Assembly: GCF_021654775.1 (NCBI RefSeq)
Contig: NZ_AP025343.1
Coordinates: 3,563,501 to 3,627,500, forward strand
Direction: 5' to 3'
DNA length: 64,000 bases
Source of the DNA: Paenibacillus azoreducens
GTDB lineage: Bacteria; Bacillota; Bacilli; Paenibacillales; Paenibacillaceae
Numbering within the stretch: the first letter of the stretch is position 1; each line of letters opens with the position of its first letter. The notes beneath the pieces are model-generated. The model did no database searches. It was not told the origin of the DNA and was given only the letters and a program-made list of their open reading frames with translations. This document shows positions 52,627 through 59,937 of this stretch, piece by piece. Made by a program: the position numbers and the translations under genes.

Positions 52627-53439
52627 ATGGACAAAAATTCTGTTTATAGAACAAACATTATAGGCGCTGGCGAGGTTGGCGTCGCCATCTCGGTCGACAT
52701 GGATAAGAATGTTGTTCATAAAACAAACAGCTTATTTTGGGATACAAAAGGAAATGATGTTTTGGGAGCAACCTCACTTCCTCTTTATGGAGCATTTGTC
52801 TCAGAAGAAAAATGCCAGCTTTTTGGCGATGTCACGGGGAAAAAGATGCTGGAGATAGGCTGTGGAAGCGGTCGATCTTTGCAATATCTGGGGGAACGCA
52901 ACGCATCTGAACTATGGGGTATGGATATATCGGAAAACCAACTCGAAAAAACAAAGCAACATTTGACGGCGTGCGGTCTTTCAGCAAAATTGATCTGTTC
53001 TCCCATGGAAGAAAAATGTGGCATACCGGAGGATTATTTTGACTTTGTTTATTCGATTTATGCCATCGGCTGGACAACCGACCTTGAGGGTACTTTTTCC
53101 CGGATTGCTTCTTACCTAAAAAAAGACGGCGTATTTATTTTCAGTTGGTCTCACCCCATACATAAATGTGTTGTTGCAGAAAATGATATGCTTGTTTTTA
53201 AAAAATGTTACTTCGATGAATCTTGGTATTCGGTATCTCTTGCCGAAAGTACGCTAACATTATCGGACCGTAAACTATCAACCTATGTGAATGCGCTCTC
53301 AAAGGCGGGATTTGTCATTGAGCAAATGATTGAGCAATCGGATGATGATATGATGCAATCGCGGGACGATATCAGCGATTTTGCAAAAAAAGCAAAGATG
53401 CTTCCTGTAACTTTTGTAATCAAGGCAAGAAAACTATAA
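52627..53439 (+). CDS. SAM-dependent methyltransferase (class I)
   Basis: 270 aa cytosolic methyltransferase. SAM-binding motif I is MLEIGCGSGRSLQYLG (about residue 75), then LWGMDISENQLEKTKQHL and a YFDFVYSIYAIGWTTDLEG post-motif; this matches the UbiE/Methyltransf_11 type. The N terminus is odd: the first ten residues (MDKNSVYRTN) recur in altered form at about residue 25 (MDKNVVHKTN), which then leads into the normal start NSLFWDTKGNDVLG. GGGGAGGG precedes the first ATG at 52627. The second copy may represent the ancestral start, at about 52699. Substrate unknown. Confidence 0.82.
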   Translation: MDKNSVYRTNIIGAGEVGVAISVDMDKNVVHKTNSLFWDTKGNDVLGATSLPLYGAFVSEEKCQLFGDVTGKKMLEIGCGSGRSLQYLGERNASELWGMDISENQLEKTKQHLTACGLSAKLICSPMEEKCGIPEDYFDFVYSIYAIGWTTDLEGTFSRIASYLKKDGVFIFSWSHPIHKCVVAENDMLVFKKCYFDESWYSVSLAESTLTLSDRKLSTYVNALSKAGFVIEQMIEQSDDDMMQSRDDISDFAKKAKMLPVTFVIKARKL

Positions 53440-53716
53440 TATCCGATAGCTTATCTTCCTATTTTCATCAATCAAAACGTGATAATTTTGTTTTCGAACA
53501 GGTAGCGAACCTTTGGCCACGTTGCGGTCATATTTCTATTTTAACGTGCTTTTGTATCATGATCCTACAATGTAGGCACGTTTGTGTCATTAGACATCTT
53601 GAGCAATCCGGCTTGCAAGCTGATCGAATACCTTTTCAACTAACGTGCAGGATTTCCCTCCCAAAAAATAGCGGCTCTGGACAAAATCCAGAGCCGCTAG
53701 CCGATGGTTGGATCAT
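53440..53716. other. Intergenic region, no gene
   Basis: Nothing coding is supported. The only clear structure is the terminator at 53669-53699. Confidence 0.45.
53669..53699 (-). terminator. Terminator of the thioredoxin-reductase-like gene
   Basis: TAGCGGCTCTGGA / TCCAGAGCCGCTA, a perfect 13-base stem with a five-base loop, followed on the minus strand by TTTTTTGGG. It lies 18 bases after the gene's stop. Confidence 0.88.
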
Positions 53717-54628
53717 TTATTGTGTATTCTGCCAAGCTTCCAGATTTAATTCTCCATTTATTGCTGCCGCGGCTTTAGCCCCTGATGCGGCTGCCGCAAT
53801 GGATTGATGCATTAGTGAAGATGCGTCACCCGCTGCGTAAACGCCAGGGACACTGGATTTTCCAAATTCGTCGACGGCAATTACCCCCGAATCCGATATG
53901 CGGCAGCCAAGGGACTGCGGCAAATCCGTTCCCGGAACCAGTTCCGACTTGAAGAAGATTCCCGTACACGGAATTTCTGTCCCATCCTCAAGCGCAACAT
54001 GGTTCACCATACCCTCGCGGGATACAATGGCACGAATCGGCGCATCGAATAGCGGAATATGATGGTCCCGCAATTCATCGCGTTCAGCCTCGCTCAATTC
54101 ATCGGGGCCATTCGTGCAGACGACAAACCGCTTCGTCCACCCCGACAACAATGGAGCGAAATGCATGAGTGCCGCTCCTCTGCTAATGACAACCAGTGGC
54201 TCATCTCTTAATTCCCAACCATCGCAATACGGGCAAACAAACGCACTCTTTCCGTAGACCTCGGCCAATCCCGGAATCTCAAGCTTGCGATCCTTCATGC
54301 CTACGGCAAACAGCAGCTTTTTACTGGCGATCTTCACCCCTGTGGCCGTCTCCAGTAAGAAGTATCCGTCCTCCCCCGAGATTGACACTACGGTATCTTC
54401 CGCCTGGGCAACCGACGGATAGGCGCGCAGCTGCTCCTTCGCAATACGTCGGAATTCACTCGGGCTGATTCCGTCCCGCGTCAAAAACCCGTGCGCCTCC
54501 CGGGTCACGGCATTGCGGGGACGTCCCTCATCAATGACAATCGTCTGCTTCCTCGCCCGTCCCAGCGTAAGTCCGGCGCTCAAACCGGCGGGACCTCCCC
54601 CGATAATCGCTACATCCACTTTGTTCAT
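53717..54628 (-). CDS. Thioredoxin reductase-like NAD(P)/FAD oxidoreductase
   Basis: 303 aa flavoprotein of the TrxB class. FAD motif AIIGGGPAGLSAGL at the N terminus, redox-active cysteines in CPYCDG (about residue 135), and the C-terminal FAD motif GVYAAGDASS. The usual NAD(P) loop GGGDSA is replaced by ISRGAALMHF, so the cofactor site differs from housekeeping TrxB. Closest in type to the YcgT/alkylhydroperoxide-type or bacillithiol-related small flavoproteins found next to Rrf2-type regulators in Bacillales. An Rrf2 gene lies 900 bases upstream on the same strand. Confidence 0.85.
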   Translation of the reverse strand: MNKVDVAIIGGGPAGLSAGLTLGRARKQTIVIDEGRPRNAVTREAHGFLTRDGISPSEFRRIAKEQLRAYPSVAQAEDTVVSISGEDGYFLLETATGVKIASKKLLFAVGMKDRKLEIPGLAEVYGKSAFVCPYCDGWELRDEPLVVISRGAALMHFAPLLSGWTKRFVVCTNGPDELSEAERDELRDHHIPLFDAPIRAIVSREGMVNHVALEDGTEIPCTGIFFKSELVPGTDLPQSLGCRISDSGVIAVDEFGKSSVPGVYAAGDASSLMHQSIAAAASGAKAAAAINGELNLEAWQNTQ

Positions 54629-54666
54629 AAATATTTAAACCTCCTCGTTAGTATGCTATTCGTTAT

Positions 54667-54936
54667 TTATGGCGACCGCAGGATACGGTCTTCTCTGTCG
54701 TACATATGCTGACTGTCGTTGTTTTCATTTCCCGAGCCACCAACGTCCTTCAGCCAGTTCATAATCCATCTAGCCCTTCGCCTGCCTTCTTCGCTAAACA
54801 CCTCCTTATCGAACGGCTTGGCTGATGAATCAAATGAATGCGCTGGATCGACGCCTGCCCTCTTCAGCTTGTTTACTCCCGTGTACGGATCTTCCTTCCA
54901 GGCTTTTTCCCCATACCGCCGAATCAAACAGTTCAT
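54667..54936 (-). pseudogene. Unassigned hydrophilic protein or fragment
   Basis: The frame encodes 89 residues with conserved-looking AGVDPAHSFDSSAKPFDKEV and SEEGRRRARWIMNWL, suggesting a real protein family, but there is no ribosome binding site at its first ATG and the sequence just upstream is non-coding. I regard it as the C-terminal part of a lost gene upstream of the flavoprotein. Family not identified. Confidence 0.35.
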
Positions 54937-55515
54937 TTTTGGTTATATTTATCACCTGTTTTTTTATAATAATCGAGAGAATTTCCTCATAAGACAAGGG
55001 CCTTGGTACCAAGAACGGCTTGGTAATCGTCAATATATTCTGGATATATAGCATTCCAAACAGAAGATAAATATAGACATTAGAGGCATTAGATATCCTT
55101 AATAAGCGAAAAAATAAATATTATATAAGCATTCATACATTTTGCCGCTCCGCAACTGATTTACATCCATTGGTTTTTGTGGAGTAGCCGCATCTAGAAA
55201 GAGCATCTATGGAGGGCATAGGCCTTGAAAACAGGAATCGTTGCCGTACCCATCAGGGGTTGATTCAAACTTTGAAACGCATCTCCATGAAATCATTAAG
55301 GTTTAACGAGGTTCATTTTCGGCGGGATATACCCGAGTTGCCTGCCCATTTTTACAATTTGTCCTCTATGATGAAATTGGCTCTCGAATACATTCATCTT
55401 CTCACTCTCCTTTTGATAATAAGGTGTACATTCTTTCATCTGTAATATCCGCATATCAATCGATTATCGAGTTTAAAGATATTGGTTATCTTTAATAGGC
55501 TTAAAAAAAGAGGTA
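54937..55515. other. Intergenic region with Rrf2 scrap
   Basis: AT-rich region without an intact gene. It holds the Rrf2-like scrap at 55139-55235. Other frames here have no support. Confidence 0.45.
55139..55235 (-). pseudogene. Rrf2 gene scrap (partial duplicate)
   Basis: About 95 bases resembling the 5' part of the Rrf2 gene at 55810-55905: both share CTATGGAGGGCAT-like and CATTGGTTTTTGTGGAGTAGCCGC-like stretches in the same orientation. The remnant carries stops and codes for nothing. It shows that part of the regulator was duplicated about 650 bases downstream on the minus strand. Confidence 0.6.
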
Positions 55516-55917
55516 TTATATGACTATATTCAGATCCCGCACAAGATCAGACATCTTCTGATTTCTCAACTCTTCTTCCATCTTCTCTTCTGCCGATAAC
55601 ACTACCTTTTGAATCGGACATCCTGGTCCATGTTCGAAACTGCAATCGAACAAGGAGGCCGAGCCTTCAATCGCATGAATGATATCTAGGAACGAAATAT
55701 TTTCCCAATTTCGTTTGAGTCGATAGCCGCCATTTACCCCCGTTATCGATTCAATCATGCCCGCCTTCACCAATTTGGTCAGTATTTTGGACAAATAGGT
55801 TGGAGACACATTTTGTCGCTCCGCCAACTGCTGTACACCTATTGGTTTTTGAGGAGTCGCCGCAGTAAGAAAGAGCATTGTATGGAGGGCATAATCGGTA
55901 GCCTTGGAGAACTTCAT
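55516..55917 (-). CDS. Rrf2 family transcriptional regulator
   Basis: 133 aa regulator with the Rrf2 winged helix (MKFSKATDYALHTMLFLTAA, then LAERQNVSPTYLSKILTKLV). The redox loop has two Cys, FDCSFEHGPGCPIQ, whereas Fe-S Rrf2 proteins (NsrR, IscR) have three, so a thiol switch or no cluster is more likely. A 6-2-6 palindrome lies 36 bases upstream. The nearest likely target is the thioredoxin-reductase-like gene at 53717-54628; a fragment of the regulator is duplicated at 55139. Confidence 0.87.
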   Translation of the reverse strand: MKFSKATDYALHTMLFLTAATPQKPIGVQQLAERQNVSPTYLSKILTKLVKAGMIESITGVNGGYRLKRNWENISFLDIIHAIEGSASLFDCSFEHGPGCPIQKVVLSAEEKMEEELRNQKMSDLVRDLNIVI

Positions 55918-55952
55918 TACGTAATCACCTCAAACACAGACTTAATAAATCT

Positions 55953-55966
55953 ATAATAACTATTAT
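55953..55966. promoter_or_regulatory. Candidate Rrf2 operator
   Basis: ATAATAACTATTAT, a 6-2-6 palindrome 36-49 bases upstream of the Rrf2 start, where it would overlap the promoter. Autoregulation is inferred. Confidence 0.5.
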
Positions 55967-56157
55967 GTTTCATTCCGTCAAGGATAAACCATACCTGCGT
56001 ATTTCTTGAAAAAGTAGGCCATTCTAATCCAAGTGCCTTAACGCTTCAATGAGTTGATGAGCTTGTCTGGAGGTTCCTGCTAAAATGCTTCCATAGGTTC
56101 GAGCAGCTCATGTCACTTCCCTACCTCGCTCGCAGCATGTGCGTCCTTTTTTATTAG

Positions 56158-56195
56158 TTGAATAAAGGCAGCTGATCAAAGTGATCGCTGCCTTT
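56158..56195. repeat. Dispersed hairpin repeat
   Basis: GTTGAATAAAGGCAGCTGAT followed by AAAGTGATCGCTGCCTTT; the stem AAAGGCAGC / GCTGCCTTT is perfect and its inner arms GATCA/TGATC also pair. It is a relative of the hairpin at 26217-26251 (GTTGAAAAAAGGCAGCCGAT). Confidence 0.6.
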
Positions 56196-56335
56196 GCCGT
56201 TGCATATTTCACTGTCCGCTTCCATAAAGGTGTGTTTGCGTCAACACAAGTGTTTTTTAGCCAAACCCTTTCTGCAAATTCAAATACACCGATTCTGTAG
56301 GTACGAAATATGAGTTGCTTCATATCAGGAAAGAC

Positions 56336-56899
56336 TCATTTTCTTATCATATTACTTATCCAACAACTGATAATATTTTTCGATATGCCCTCTAGATGTT
56401 TACCATTAATGACTATATCGGCAAAATTTTTAGTACGCAGTACAAATTCGACTTCTCTATGTTTTGCTGCATCTAAGTAATATGTTGCAACTTCATCAAG
56501 ACCTACCCCCCAATTTTTCATATTTCTGCTTATCCTACGATACATGCGTTCGTCTGAATCAAGATCAACAAAGATCTTTAAATCTAACATTTTTCTTAAC
56601 TCTTCAAAGTAAAGTGTGAAAATGCCTTCTAAGATAACTACTTCAGGATGCACTTCAGTACTCAGTAAGTTGTTTATGTATTCCACTAATTTGTTATAGT
56701 CCAATGCATCTGGATGGTTAAAATCGTCGTATTCCACATTTGATACAGGCGATATCATCTTTGGCAAATCTTTTTTATAGAAATCGTCTGTTGAGATAAC
56801 AGCTACTTGATAATCTTTAAGTTCCTTAACTAAAATTTCGCAGTAAGTTGATTTCCCACTGCCCGAACCGCCTGCAATTCCTACTATAATAGGTTTCAA
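56336..56899 (-). CDS. Uridine kinase-like P-loop kinase
   Basis: 187 aa nucleoside kinase-fold protein. The Walker A loop is GIAGGSGSGKSTYC at the N terminus, the acidic DDFYKKDLP and the NHPDALDYNKLVEYI stretch match uridine kinase/phosphoribulokinase family members, and IVFEGIF-like VVILEGIFTLYF is present. It is shorter than typical Udk (about 210 aa) and more divergent, so it is probably a paralog rather than the housekeeping enzyme. AGAGGAG precedes the ATG at 56899. No operon partner. Confidence 0.8.
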   Translation of the reverse strand: MKPIIVGIAGGSGSGKSTYCEILVKELKDYQVAVISTDDFYKKDLPKMISPVSNVEYDDFNHPDALDYNKLVEYINNLLSTEVHPEVVILEGIFTLYFEELRKMLDLKIFVDLDSDERMYRRISRNMKNWGVGLDEVATYYLDAAKHREVEFVLRTKNFADIVINGKHLEGISKNIISCWISNMIRK

Positions 56900-56986
56900 T
56901 TCTACCAGCTCCTCTTTTGTATTTAAGACTTTCCATAGTAAAGTAATAATATTCTACCAACTGCAAGTAAATCCTTCGCACATAAT

Positions 56987-57070
56987 TTACGATTCATTTA
57001 CGTCAAATTTATTACCATCCGGATCGTAAAATACAAAGTTTTCTTCTGTAGACACTGGATAAACAACGCG
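56987..57070 (-). pseudogene. Glyoxalase/VOC family, C-terminal remnant
   Basis: About 27 codons ending VSTEENFVFYDPDGNKFDVN and a stop: the last metal-binding strand of a VOC-superfamily protein, with the conserved F-Y-DPDGN motif. Everything upstream is lost. Confidence 0.55.
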
Positions 57071-57142
57071 CCTCTCGGGGCAATGGCATTGGCCTGCATA
57101 CGAGATCAATATTGGATGCAGATGTGTGATTCATATTGAAAA

Positions 57143-58039
57143 CTAGTTGCCAGGCAGTTGGATGCCACGCCAGCCGCCTACATCGCATTGGCCATATTCA
57201 TTATTACCCACAGCCACCACCGTACCATCCGATTTAAGTCCGAGAGTATGAGCGCAACCTGCCGCAACGGCCACAATATCGCGCCAGCCGCTTACATCAC
57301 ATTGGCCATGCTTATTCCAACCCACAGCCACCACCGTACCATCCGATTTAAGTCCGAGAGTATGAGCGCAACCTGCCGCAACGGCCACAATATCGCGCCA
57401 GCCGCTTACATCGCATTGGCCATACTTATTCCAACCCACAGCCGCTACCGTGCCGTCCGATTTAAGGCCGATCGTATGATGACTACCCGCCGCTATCGCC
57501 ACAATACCTCGCCAGCCGCTTACATTGCATTGGCCATACCGATTATTACCCACAATCGTCACCGTGCCGTCCGATTTAAGCCCGACGGTATGCCAGTCAC
57601 CCGCCGCTATCGCCAGCATATCACGCCAGTCGCTTACATTGCATTGGCCTTCATTATTTCGACCCACAGCCATCACCGTGCCATCCGATTTAAGCCCGAC
57701 GGTACGACGCCAACCCGCTGCAACCGCTACAATATCGCACCAGTCGTTTACTTCGCATTGGCCATGCTTATTCCAACCCACAGCCACCACCGTGCCGTCA
57801 GATGTAAGACCGATCGTATGAGCATTACCCGTGTTTGTCGCCATATGAACATTACCCGCCGCGACCGCTACAATATCGCGCCAGCCGCTTACATCGCATT
57901 GGCCATGTTTATTATCACCCACGGCCGTCACCGTACCGTCCGATTTAAGAGCAATGGTATGACGGCGGCCCGCCGCTATGGTATTTTTGGGCCACCTTTT
58001 CGCCTTTAACGCCGCTTCTTTCGGTGTAATGTAATCCAT
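57143..58039 (-). CDS. RCC1-repeat protein (seven tandem repeats)
   Basis: 298 aa protein made almost wholly of seven RCC1-type beta-propeller blades of about 38 residues (HTIGLKSDGTVAAVGWNKYG, then QCDVSGWRDIVAVAAG). This would form a complete seven-bladed propeller, presumably a protein- or ligand-binding platform. There is no signal peptide or anchor. A 30-residue leader (MDYITPKEAALKAKRWPKN) precedes blade 1. Blades 5 and 6 are nearly identical in DNA (two differences in 112 bases), showing recent tandem duplication. Its first neighbour upstream is a DUF6273-like gene on the same strand, 79 bases away; the two are probably co-transcribed. Confidence 0.85.
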   Translation of the reverse strand: MDYITPKEAALKAKRWPKNTIAAGRRHTIALKSDGTVTAVGDNKHGQCDVSGWRDIVAVAAGNVHMATNTGNAHTIGLTSDGTVVAVGWNKHGQCEVNDWCDIVAVAAGWRRTVGLKSDGTVMAVGRNNEGQCNVSDWRDMLAIAAGDWHTVGLKSDGTVTIVGNNRYGQCNVSGWRGIVAIAAGSHHTIGLKSDGTVAAVGWNKYGQCDVSGWRDIVAVAAGCAHTLGLKSDGTVVAVGWNKHGQCDVSGWRDIVAVAAGCAHTLGLKSDGTVVAVGNNEYGQCDVGGWRGIQLPGN

Positions 58040-58118
58040 GTCTTACCTCCTTGAAATCAAGACCTAACTCCTTCACTTTACAATCATCGTTGGCTGGGTA
58101 TTTTCTCGTTTTCCATCT

Positions 58119-58805
58119 TTATCGTGAAAGATTCATTTTTAAAGCAGGACGCACACCATAACCGTCTATACTGTTGTTTCCATAGCTGCGGATACTGCAA
58201 TCTGTACCTACAAAAAACGCACGTGAAGGTTTGTTTCCTTGTGTTCGCAGCCACCACCAGGAACAGCCGACTTCTTCGCCGTCTCTGATGAGATAGTTAT
58301 CTTTGTTCGTTTTATCATATACATATAAGCTGCATCCATCGGGCCTTTTCGTCTTGGCAAAATCGGTTCCAACCGCGCGCCTCAAATCCTTGCCGTGGAT
58401 CTCAGATAAATCTTTTATCTCGGCAGCGCTAAGCAGAAAGACCTTGTCCTCCGTATCCGGGCAGCCCTCTCCGTTGTCCGTGCAATGAGTGGTCTTTATG
58501 AATTGTTTTTCGGCGTCACTGAACGCAGCGTTATAGAATACATCATTCAACCACTCGCGCAAATCGCAGTCATGCCACGTCATTTCCATGCTATCGCGCC
58601 ACTTCAGATCCGCGTTCTTGCCGTGATACCTCTTGCAGTCCAAAATATACTCACTCAAAACAAACAGCTCGCTTCCTGAATTTTGAAGAACACGCCATTT
58701 AATCGCCAGTTTTTTACCGTCAACAGACTGCGGATACGTGCCGAACGTAATGAATTCGCCGGGCTTTAGGTTACGGTACGTTAAAGCCAAATGACCCTTT
58801 TCCAT
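58119..58805 (-). CDS. DUF6273-like protein
   Basis: 228 aa protein. LKPGEFITFGTYPQSVDGKKLAIKWRVLQ near the start, LREWLNDVFYNAAFSDAEKQFI in the middle and GCSWWWLRTQGNKPSRAFFV plus GYGVRPALKMNL at the end match DUF6273, a Trp-rich domain common in gut and soil Clostridia and Bacilli and resembling formylglycine-generating-type (SUMF) or phage tail-associated domains. No signal peptide. GGAGG lies eight bases upstream of ATG at 58805. It is the first gene of a two-gene unit with the RCC1-repeat protein. Function unknown. Confidence 0.78.
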   Translation of the reverse strand: MEKGHLALTYRNLKPGEFITFGTYPQSVDGKKLAIKWRVLQNSGSELFVLSEYILDCKRYHGKNADLKWRDSMEMTWHDCDLREWLNDVFYNAAFSDAEKQFIKTTHCTDNGEGCPDTEDKVFLLSAAEIKDLSEIHGKDLRRAVGTDFAKTKRPDGCSLYVYDKTNKDNYLIRDGEEVGCSWWWLRTQGNKPSRAFFVGTDCSIRSYGNNSIDGYGVRPALKMNLSR

Positions 58806-58886
58806 TAAGTTTTCCTCCTCGATTTTTTATTTCAACTTCGATCATATAACATTCATGCAAGATTTCGTTTGATATACCAGGAATCC

Positions 58887-58915
58887 TTGTGTGGTCGGCT
58901 ATTGTCTCCTATAAT
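58887..58915 (+). promoter_or_regulatory. Promoter of the double-MerR regulator gene
   Basis: TTGTGT, 17-base spacer, TATAAT; 46 bases before the ATG at 58962. Good sigma-A match. Confidence 0.6.
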
Positions 58916-58961
58916 GTTGTTGCCGTACTTTATAGTTTGACTTTAAGGAAGGTGCCTGCAG

Positions 58962-59669
58962 ATGGACAAAACCTATACGCCGAAACGGATGGCCCAAAGA
59001 CTTCATGTCAGCACCACGACCTTGCGAAGATATGAAAGCCTCGATTTGGTGCCTGACGTACCTCGGACATCCAGTAATAGAAGATATTATACAGCGATCC
59101 ATGCTCAAGCTTTCATAGCTTTACGATCCTTGATCAAAGGATTCGAACTGCCTATCGCCTACGAAGTCATGAGCTTATTAAAAAAAGGTCGCGTCGAACA
59201 AGCACTTTGGAAGATCAATTTACAACAGTACAACATTCAGGTAGAGAAACAACGTGTCGAGGAGGTCATGAGTCTCATTCATCAAACTGATTTCTCGATG
59301 TATAGGAATATTCAGGTCACGGATGAATTGAAAATCGGGGAGGTCGCCGTTATCGCTGGTGTAAACCCATCCGCTATTCGACATTGGGAAAAGGAGGGGC
59401 TTATTCGTGCTAAGCGTAATCCGGAAAACGGATATAGAGTCTTTACATCGCGGGAATTAAAAAAGATTATTGTGCTGAGCAGTTTAAGGAAAACCGTCTT
59501 TTTCATTGAAAGCATGAAACAGTTGCTTGAGGCTTTAGAGACACATGATCTGACTACGATTGAACGCTCCTTTAAAGTAGCTCTTCAGAAGCTGAATGAG
59601 CAATTGGAAAAGCAAATGAATGGCATATCAGAAATGATGAGATATATACAACTTTGCAAAATAGAATAA
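58962..59669 (+). CDS. Regulator with two MerR-type DNA-binding domains
   Basis: 235 aa protein with two MerR winged-helix regions in one chain. The first (residues 3-65) reads TPKRMAQRLHVSTTTLRRYE and RRYYTAIHAQAFIALRSLIK. The second (about 120-185) reads LKIGEVAVIAGVNPSAIRHWE and NGYRVFTSRELKKIIVLSSLR. A coiled-coil helix ends the chain. Normal MerR proteins have one such domain and dimerise; here one chain could mimic a dimer or bridge two sites. It lies 270 bases upstream of the MFS exporter operon on the same strand, which may be its target. Confidence 0.85.
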   Translation: MDKTYTPKRMAQRLHVSTTTLRRYESLDLVPDVPRTSSNRRYYTAIHAQAFIALRSLIKGFELPIAYEVMSLLKKGRVEQALWKINLQQYNIQVEKQRVEEVMSLIHQTDFSMYRNIQVTDELKIGEVAVIAGVNPSAIRHWEKEGLIRAKRNPENGYRVFTSRELKKIIVLSSLRKTVFFIESMKQLLEALETHDLTTIERSFKVALQKLNEQLEKQMNGISEMMRYIQLCKIE

Positions 59670-59788
59670 ATGGTAAAAATCCTTGTTTAACTTTTCCGCT
59701 TGCTAACGAATATGGGCCCAAAGTGTGAATGATTTGATGGATCGGTCTCTTTTCTGAAGACAGGACGCTGACCCTACGGATATTTGAT

Positions 59789-59817
59789 TTGACATATTTC
59801 TGCCGGCTCGATAGAAT
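59789..59817 (+). promoter_or_regulatory. Strong promoter of the MFS operon
   Basis: TTGACA, 17-base spacer, TAGAAT; five of six -10 positions and all six -35 positions match the sigma-A consensus. Confidence 0.75.
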
Positions 59818-59823
59818 GAATTT

Positions 59824-59865
59824 GGAATGACTGATGAGTTTTATATAAAACTAATAGGTCATTTC
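59824..59865. promoter_or_regulatory. Large operator-like palindrome downstream of the MFS promoter
   Basis: The centre AGTTTTATATAAAACT is a perfect 16-base palindrome. It is flanked symmetrically by GGAATGAC and GTCATTTC, which pair at seven of eight positions, giving a 42-base dyad just downstream of the -10 box. Bound repressor here would block transcription. Candidates are the TetR at 63513 and the double-MerR protein at 58962. Confidence 0.75.
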
Positions 59866-59937
59866 GAGTTGGGCGTGCCTTTCTCAAGGGGAAAAAGGCT
59901 TTCCGCCCGATGATTTTACAGAAAGCAGGGTGAACAT

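Noticed and set aside
57158..58009. Long plus-strand frame of 283 codons opposite the RCC1-repeat gene
   Set aside because: Its codons are the complement of the propeller repeats; it gives a His/Thr/Arg-rich chain with no ribosome binding site. It is open only because the repeated sequence lacks stops.
57143..58039. Possible CRISPR or minisatellite because of regular 114-bp units
   Set aside because: Units are coding, vary as protein blades and have no spacers of uniform size.
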